DNA of 64,000 nucleotides from Conus ventricosus (lineage: Eukaryota; Mollusca; Gastropoda; Neogastropoda; Conidae): contig CM031595.1 of the NCBI GenBank assembly GCA_018398815.1, forward strand, positions 45,628,551 through 45,692,550, read 5' to 3'. Below the pieces are notes generated by a model. That model saw only the letters and a program-made list of their open reading frames with translations, did not search any database and was not told where the DNA came from. Shown one piece after another: positions 56,673-64,000 of the stretch (position 1 is the first letter of the stretch; the number at the start of each line of letters is the position of its first letter). Both the position numbers and the translations under genes were made by a program.

Positions 56673-57264
56673 CTGCAACATTCCGGCCTTCAACCCAGAT
56701 GAGAAGGGCAGGGATGAAGGTATGAAAAGAGAAAAATGTGTGAACGAATGCACACAACTGAACAACTTATCCAGATTAACATAATTTTGCAGATACAAGC
56801 AACATTCATGAACATACACAGGCTGAACAATTGAAATGAAAGAATAATGCAATCTTCTTCTTTCACTAACAAGAACTCCGAGATTTACTATTGGTGAGAT
56901 TTTTGCCCATATGTGACTGCTTTCAATTCCATCATTATGGTAGCCAAACTTTGTCTTTAGGGATGATGTCTTAACACAACACCAACAATGAAGTTCTTTT
57001 TGTGTTATTCATCCCACTAACACGTGGCAGCCTACTCTACAACCAGGACAGATGGAAAGAAATTTCAATCTGCATGCAGCTTTTTCCCCCCTTTTAATGC
57101 ATGCATTCACACACAAAATTTCAGTTTAAAGCCTCATCTAAAGGACCTGAAGGGGTTTGTAGTCTGCATAGATGCTGAATTTGAAGAAAAATTATCCACA
57201 AACCTGCTTCTCTGAAGTCAGGATTAAATCTGGGATTTTTAGATCAAAAGAAAAAATGATTTAC

Positions 57265-57449
57265 CTGCTCTGCCAACCACTCCAAATGTGAATGAATAAT
57301 GTTCATAGCTGCAAACAGATGCATCATCCGAAATAAAGAACATTTTCCCTGATGACCCAGCTCAAAGTGTCTGGTAGCACAAATAGTTCCCTGGGGACAA
57401 ACCAGCATCATGCAATGGTGAATCTGCTGATGCGGCAGGAGCACTGATC
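57265..57449 (-). CDS. candidate further upstream exon of TMEM94 (frame unresolved)
   Basis: A good acceptor (TTTCACAG) and a good donor (GAGCAG/GTAAAT) enclose 185 bp. The only frame open throughout encodes LLPHQQIHHCMMLVCPQ... and ends in phase 0. The following exon needs phase 2. The frame that would join as QSR-CLCEVARQ has a stop 40 nt upstream. It may be an exon carrying an indel like those in exons 10 and 13, or not an exon at all. I see no clear match to the family. Confidence 0.3.
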
Positions 57450-57668
57450 CTGTGAAAGTATGAGAAAATATTTTCCTTTTCCCATTCTATGGCCAAAAGG
57501 AAAGAATTACAATCCATACCACCTTGGCTTAAGGCTGTGTCAGGCCAATTGACATAGGCTAGAACACCAAGGCTACATCAAAATGTTGTTATGCTCTGCA
57601 TAGTTATGTGGTAATTGTCTTCAGTTGTGACAAGCTCCTATCATAACATTATCGGTCTTCAAAATCCC

Positions 57669-57832
57669 CTGAAGTCGGAGTGTGGCTGCCCATGTGGTGG
57701 GGTAATCAAAAACGGTTACACACGTAATGTTCTCATCCCCAACTGATGCATTTGTACCATAGTGTTCAAGTACTTCGGCTGTTTGGATGATCCCTGGAGT
57801 CTTCTAGCCAGGGTACGACAACAACAACAACA
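57669..57832 (+). mobile_element. short SINE, family C, copy 2
   Basis: About 95 percent identical to 38026-38191, with the same 5' start (GAAGTCGGAGTGTGGCTGCC) and (CAA)n tail. No clear target-site duplication. The shared start point suggests this is the true 5' end of a short element rather than random truncation. Confidence 0.85.
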
Positions 57833-58854
57833 ATCCAAACCAAGAGTGAGGTGCTAAAGAGTAGAGAGAATGAGTTTTGTTGTTCCAGTCAGTGCCTTTT
57901 CGACGTGCACGTCTTGCATTTTGTACTCGGCAACATGTCGACCAGGCACAGAAATGTGCCATTACACAAAGTGTTGGAATAAGTATGACAAAGCAGTTTG
58001 AATAAAGAGAAGAGTGATGGGAAGCAGCAAGTGTGCAAAAACGATTCTGAGATGGATTAATTTGATGATTATGTACAAATGCTTCAGATGATGAAGAAGA
58101 AAATAATCTTAGGGTTTACATACTAAGTGCACTATGAACAGACAGAAGCTGTATTCACAGTTCACTTTAACACTTGGACTACATACTCCACATCTTTCTT
58201 CACATCTATTTGAAGTCAGACTGACATTTTTAACTTCTTTTTTCCTCTTCTTTTCTTTGGCTGTTGTCACACTAAACAAATGTAAACAAGACTGTCATTA
58301 TGATTTGCTCATGTTATTTCCATCACAGCAGAGTTGTGACAGTAACTAAAAAACCTGTCAACATATAACTTGACCTGACTTGACTTAGCCCTCTTTGTTT
58401 CCACTGGAACGCAGGGCCCTCACTGCAGATCAACAGCATGATCAATCTTGGGCTGTCTCTTTTCTTTTCAGTTCTGATGATGTCCCCTACTGGTGTCTGG
58501 CTGCTTCTGTGCCAAAGTTCTTCATTTGTTTGAATTCAGAAACATGCTTAGTGTAAAGTTTATACTTCGCCCTTTCTGTCAATATGCAGCGATAAGCTAC
58601 TGTTACGTTTGTAATTGGACCCATAAGATAGAAAGCGCCCAAAATGCGCACTGGCAACGGAGGTAATTACAGGCTGAGCACAAGGTTGCAGGAAAGTGCC
58701 TTTGCTGTGCAGGGCTCACGGTAAACAAATAAAAGACAAAGAGCAATACTTAGCATTTGATCAGGAGGGATGAACGAATGAAAAAGGAAGTATAGATATG
58801 GCATCCAATATCACACTATGACAACTGTAAACACTTTTACTATGGGACCTGTCA

Positions 58855-59165
58855 GCCTTGTGCGTAAGACCTTGGACTCTTGTTCCAAGTTCTGGGGGTC
58901 TTTCTCGCTCGAGAAAGCCAGGCTGGAAGGTATTTTCTCTTTGGGGTTACATCTGAGCAGACCCCCAATCCCCTTTCAGTCCTTTGGATGAGGCTTTATA
59001 AGGACCCCCTCTCTGAAGGTATACATGAAGAATCTCGCAACAGTATACTGCTGGGATGGATGACATGTAAGTAACTTCCCTTGCTTTTTGTTTATATAAA
59101 CATCTTCCCTGAAAACTGAATGTGTCTGGCTACCTTAATGGTGGGATTAAAAACCATTGCATATG
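58855..59165 (+). mobile_element. diverged SINE related to family A
   Basis: Shares with family A the order CAGTCCTTTGGATGAG, then a GGATGGATGACATGTAA block, then CATCTTCCCTGAA and TGGCTACCTTAATGGTGGGA + TTAAAAACCA. The head, with AAGACCTTGGACTCTTGTTC, is different. This suggests a distinct family that shares its body. Confidence 0.65.
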
Positions 59166-59444
59166 CAAATATCTGACCCATGGTGAACATCAGAGTTCTA
59201 GTTGAGGAACACATAGAAAAGAAGAAGAAAGTCACATTTTCCCTTGGAATGAAATCAAGTTCAACCCAAACCATACCATGTTGTTGATCCACTGATTCAA
59301 TACCATGCCACACCATTTCAAAACATCGTGCGCATTACGGGAAAGTGGACAAATAATCTTTTTTTCTCTCTTTTTTTTGTACACCACACACCTACATGAG
59401 TACATATACACACACACGACACGGCACTCCCACACTGTTCATTC

Positions 59445-59600
59445 TGGTTCCCAAATCCACAGCCATATCTAGATTAGTCCAGCACCAACAGTTCACAAGG
59501 ATCTATCAAGATCAGGCCTTCATGAGGCAACCCACCAGAGGTGACATTGCTCTTCTGCTCAGTCACTGTGGCAGTGTTCTGTGGTACCTGATCTAATCCA
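59445..59600 (-). mobile_element. fragment of repeat family B
   Basis: The reverse complement matches the distal block of the family B copies: AGTGACTGAGCAGAAGAGCA then GTTGCCTCATGAAGGCC correspond to AGTGACTCATCAGTGGTGCA and GTTGCCTCATGGCAA in 45410-45460. Confidence 0.6.
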
Positions 59601-60577
59601 TTATAAGCACGACACCACTAAACAGATCCCCAGCTGATGATAAAGATTAATTCCAGAGTCAGCATGAGTAAGAGCACCTTCCAGGAGCAAGAAGCTCTCA
59701 TGTCAGTGTACAACAATCCACATGAATTTGATAAAACCAAGCGTTTTCACACAAGCTCACCACAAATATAGATGAAGTGAGTTAAGGGCAAGTCATAAAA
59801 GTCCAGAGTATTTTGAGACTTTCTATTTTCATGATGACTAATGAGGACAATGATGATAAAGATGATAGCTATGGAATTCTATTCTCATCCAAGACTGCAT
59901 GACAAGGCTGTATTCAACACTTCCTTTCATAACATGGGATGAATTATTCTAGCAGTGTTGGTCAGAAGTTGAGTGACACTTTGAAAGATGCTAATTTCAC
60001 AACCAGCACTCTGAGACGGCAATCTAGACTTATAAACTCAATGTACGTATGATTTTGATGAGATTTAAACCCCAATCTCCCAGCATGTAAAGGAAACCAC
60101 TGTGATGGTACCACACAGCCAAAATCAATCAAGGCTCTGATCTTTCCCACAACACACCACTGTCACGGTAGTATATGAAGCTCATGAGCAAAACAAGCTG
60201 TAACAGCAGAAAATGATGAAAGGGGAAAAGCATACACTTCGAACTTAAATCTGCATTTAAGAACAACAAGCTCATTATCCGATTCTTGCATTCAACAATC
60301 AAACACAATCAAAATGATGCGCATATTTACTGTAAAGCATACACATCAAGCCAGCTGTTTATACATATTAGCCCCTGGCTTGTAAACCTTTAAATTAAAA
60401 AAAAAAGCAAAGATACATCAGAAAAGCAAACATAACAAACCAAACAATGAGCTCTTTAAAAAAAGTCTTTTTAACTGAAACAAATTCAGATTACCATGAA
60501 AAACAAATAAAGACAGCAAACAGGCTTCCTTCAGTCAAAATGATCAAAATGATTCATCACCATATATTAAACGCACA

Positions 60578-60604
60578 CATGCGCACACACACACACACAC
60601 ACAA

Positions 60605-60643
<39 letters not shown>
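60578..60643. repeat. (CA)n microsatellite
   Basis: CA repeats with one AAAT interruption. Confidence 0.95.
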
Positions 60644-60647
<4 letters not shown>

Positions 60648-62216
60648 ACCATTTTCCTTGCTTCCATCCTGAAAATATTACTGGGTAAAAACAACAAAAA
60701 CTTTTCATAACAGAAAATAAAGACCGTTTCAATCTTGACACAAAAAAAACATACAACCTTAAGAAAAGTGTCACATGTTCAGCATTTAATCAACTAAACC
60801 CAGTGCATGCTTTACTTATACATGTAATCCAGAGATAAATATAACATTCTGACAACAATTGTGTGCACTGTAGAAAAAAAAAAACAACTTCCAAAATAAA
60901 ACCAAAACATTTCTTATTTCAAAAAGCAAAAAGCCTTCCATGACTAAGGCATTTCAGAACATGGGATGCACTCATTTTACCAAATCTCTAGCTCCTTTTG
61001 AAGCTCTGGTAAAATGCATTCACCGCTTTGAGACCAGTTACAGATAAAACCCTTCCTTCTCCGTTTCCCAACCACTGCTTCCTTTCTTTTCAATTCTCAA
61101 AACCAGCTTTTGGTTACTAATTTCTTCTTCTTCCGATGACTCTTGGCTACACAAAGCAATACATGGCAATGTGAACAACATTATCTCTTTTGATCATTCA
61201 TGACAAAATGGGGAGAAAAAAAAAGTCTCCTTCATCCTTTGCTACACATCAGCTTTCATTAGAGAGAAATCCTGCATACAGTGTGCACATGTAGGACATC
61301 TGATAAATCAGAGTATACATCTAATGTGCCCATGCTGGAGTCGAACCATGCTATGATGTGTGCGCTGCACTGATGTGCCAGGCTGGATGTGCACATGCAC
61401 ACTGGTCAGCTGATGCTCTGAGCTGTGCTGACACACACAGGGAATGTGACAGTACAAGTTCAGGACTTGGACAACACAGTTATGCATCAAAAGTGATTCA
61501 GACATTATGGTTAACTATTAAATACATCATGCCCTGATCAAAATCTGAGCTAAAAAAACATCTGGCATTTGACTGGAAAATTACAGTACTTGAGCAAAAA
61601 AAACAAATTAAAAAAAAACTTGCACAGACAGCAACAATCATTTGCAGTCTGGAGATTGATCATCTGTTCTAAACCATCAACTATCAAAACCAAACATGAA
61701 AAACTGTATAAACCCAAACTATTCCCAAGCAAACACCTTGCACAAAACTCCAGGATTCCCAAGTGCTTGTCACACTAAAATGAAAGGCCTAATAGGATCC
61801 TAAAATTACCTTCCTATATTTTACACAACAATATACAGAACTCTTTTAGCTTAAAGTAAGCAGAATTTCAGTGACAACATTCAATAAAACATCCTGAAAA
61901 GCCTTGCAGAATTATGTTCAAAGTCTCCATCTGAATCTTCCAGGGATTCTTATGATAAGCCGTCTTGCTATGGGGGCTTTAGGATGCGATCCTCCCATCG
62001 ATCACAGACCCAGTGTCCAGTGAGTGTAAAACATGCACTGTGTCCTACCACTTTCTTAACCTATGCTTTGTATCATACAGATCTTCTAGAAACCACTCGT
62101 AGCTGTCCTGGAATTAGCACTTTCCTGGCATTTTCAGCACGGATGTAACTTTGATATCAAAATGGTGAATTCTGACACAGCAGTTAACGTCAAGAGTATT
62201 CTCTCTTGAGCAGGTT

Positions 62217-64000
62217 CTGCGCATGTCCAGCGAGGAGCTGCCTGGTTTTTGGAGCTCCCGTTTTTAAATTCATTGTTACATCTTTTTACGCCTTGCATCT
62301 TTTACTCATACGAGTATCCGTGAATTTTAATAATCAGCACTGTTAGCTGTTGGTAATTTAACGCTTATTTCTTTTCTTTTTCTTAACGAAATTGTGTTTT
62401 AAACCCTTTCAGGTAAGGTGAGTCTTATTTGGCTTTTCAAGATGCTACCGGCGTGTTGTTCCTCGGCTTCGTTAAAAGTTTTCTATTTTTCCTTGCTGTT
62501 TCCACATGTGACAGGAACAACAATATTCCTAGCACTCAGTTTAATTTTGAAATTTTAGATGTTGATGTAGACGCCTTTAGTTCCATTTTTGCAGGTTTTA
62601 AAACTTTGTGCAACCTGAACCATGTTAGTCTCCTGTGAGCACCTGTGCCGAGTACTGTTCTTACGTCTAGTACTAGGCCCAGATTTGATCCCCTGATTTC
62701 AATTAACATTAGAAATAGTACAGTGATAAGGAAATGTTTTGATAAAAGAGTTAGACATAGAGGAGTTAAATTATGTTTTTTTAAAGCCTTATTCTATCAG
62801 GAGACATTGAACTCAATCCTGGTCCGTCCGCCAAATTAAAATCCATGCGGATTTGCAATTTGAGAGTCACATGGACAACATAAAAAGCATTTGCCTGTGA
62901 CGCTGCAATTCATGGTATCACACTAAATATGTATTTTGAATGAATTCATCAGTTTAAGAAGCATTATGCAATAGTGATATATCAAATGGACTTGTTTTAC
63001 CTGCGGGCTTTCCAAACTTAAGTTCAAGACGTTTTGAGGATCTAGTGAAAATTGCAGCTCAGAAAGCAAAAACCGTTTTGACCCTATCATCACAGAACCG
63101 TCCCCAAAAAGAAAACTTAAATTTTTGTCCTAATTTGCAATCCAACCCCCCTGAATTCCTAAAAACTGATAAAATCCCAAATCATAAATGCAACAGAACC
63201 CTAATTCATTAATAGAAAAGATAACTTAAATGCATAAGTCGTAAATTTTCAATCTCTTATTAAGAAAAAGGAAGAACTTAGTAATTTAGGTCACTAAAAA
63301 AACATTGATGTTGTAATAGGGAAAAAGAAACTTGGCTAGAAACTGGAACACCCATAGTGACTTTTAATGGAGGATTTTGATATTTATAGAAAGGACAGCC
63401 TTGGAAAAAGAGGTGGGGGAGTCACCATGATTTGCCCATTAGGAAGAAATTAGACCAGTGAGTTTTTTATATCCAAGGCAAAAATAGTGAAAGTTTATTT
63501 TGTAGGATTAATTTTAAGAATAAGAGACCTGTCATTGTTGATCAGTTTTACCAGACCGTCCAGACTCAGATGAAAATGTAATGTTTGTCTATTTGCAGAG
63601 ACATTTCTAATATTGTTTTTGGCCAAATAGGAAGGCAATATTATGGATTGGTGAGACTTTAAATTACCAGATATTGAATTAGGGGTGAAGATTGCCTACT
63701 TGGTAAACAAACCATAACCACTACCAACCTCCATATAATAGTCAGCACCACATACCCAATTCAACGACCAGACCTAATGAATCCCACCCCACTTTGTCGG
63801 CATACCTTGATATTAATTTAATACCAAATGTCCCCGGCACCATAAGGCAATCAGGAATTCATTGCAGGCCTGGGTGATCATGACAAAGTACTTTTTAAGA
63901 GAGTAAAATTTTCACCCTTTCGAAGAAAACCCCCAAAAACGTACCATCAACTCAGGAACCAAAAGTCCAGATTTACCAAAATTGCGCGAGGGATAACCAT
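62217..64000 (+). mobile_element. 5' part of a CR1-like LINE with 2A-like motif, truncated by the window edge
   Basis: Three kinds of evidence agree. First, a 2A-like motif SGDIELNPGP is encoded at 62797-62826. Second, degraded endonuclease motifs follow in order: ETWLE near 63330, RKDSLGKRGGGVTM near 63390-63420, DFKLPDIE near 63657-63680 and GLGDHD near 63870-63885. Third, a basic stretch near 63905-63985 is typical of the end of the APE domain. Frameshifts and in-frame stops are frequent, so this copy is dead. The exact 5' end is a guess. Confidence 0.78.
62797..63990 (+). pseudogene. CR1-like LINE ORF2 remnant: 2A-like peptide and APE endonuclease
   Basis: 2A-like peptides cause ribosome skipping between the Gly and final Pro of the NPGP motif. 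They are known at the start of the main ORF in some CR1-type retrotransposons of sea urchins, molluscs and other animals (family knowledge). Here the motif is intact, with its Gly-Pro codons GGT CCG at 62821-62826. It is preceded by a short hydrophobic stretch, as in known examples. In-frame stops upstream (62782) and downstream, plus several frame changes, show that the ORF is broken. The endonuclease motifs listed for the element are spread over at least two frames. Confidence 0.72.

Larger units (their letters stand above)
57833..62216. other. non-coding DNA, nothing coding recognised
   Basis: If TMEM94 continues to the right this is intron. Contents: two diverged repeat fragments (annotated), a degenerate tRNA-like segment near 60050-60150 on the - strand, and a (CA)n tract at about 60578-60643. 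The rest is AT-rich and full of stops. Confidence 0.5.

Overview
The window is eukaryotic, animal and very probably molluscan (gastropod-like is my guess). The evidence is an innexin gap-junction gene, intron-rich coding sequence with GT-AG introns, tRNA-derived SINEs, several non-LTR retrotransposon families, and very abundant (CA)n/(GT)n microsatellites. The clade is inferred; no search was possible.

Only two host genes are supported. An innexin lies on the + strand at about 5.1-6.5 kb as one long coding block. A TMEM94 orthologue lies on the - strand from 26.2 to 56.7 kb. It is the 3' part of the gene: 16 exons and about 830 codons, roughly the C-terminal 60 percent of the family protein, ending in the family's C-terminus TKLGMNSPF. 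The two genes converge and are about 20 kb apart. The 5' half of TMEM94 must lie beyond the right edge or in unrecognised exons at 57-64 kb.

Layout. 0-5 kb: non-coding DNA and microsatellites upstream of the innexin. 6.5-15.6 kb: non-coding DNA with a SINE, short tandem duplications and microsatellites. 15.6-20.2 kb: a LINE 3' fragment, a 2.7 kb array of 26-27 bp units, and degenerate repeats. 20.2-26.2 kb: non-coding DNA, probably including the TMEM94 3'UTR. 26.2-57 kb: TMEM94 exons in large introns. Those introns hold a 50-bp minisatellite split by a 3.5-kb RNase H-bearing LINE, an internally deleted hAT-like transposon, and many SINEs. 57-62 kb: repeats and non-coding DNA. 62.2-64 kb: the 5' part of a decayed CR1-like LINE with a 2A-like motif.

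The most unusual pattern is that tandem repeats in TMEM94 introns repeatedly start at 5' splice sites and copy the exon end plus the GT donor. There are three clear cases and one weaker one. In two of them every unit length is a multiple of three and the reading frame stays open, so use of a downstream copy of the donor would add in-frame peptide units. Also notable are 32- and 52-bp LINE insertions with 13-16 bp target-site duplications, a core sequence shared between different SINE families, and three homopolymer indels that break TMEM94 exons and look like residual assembly errors.
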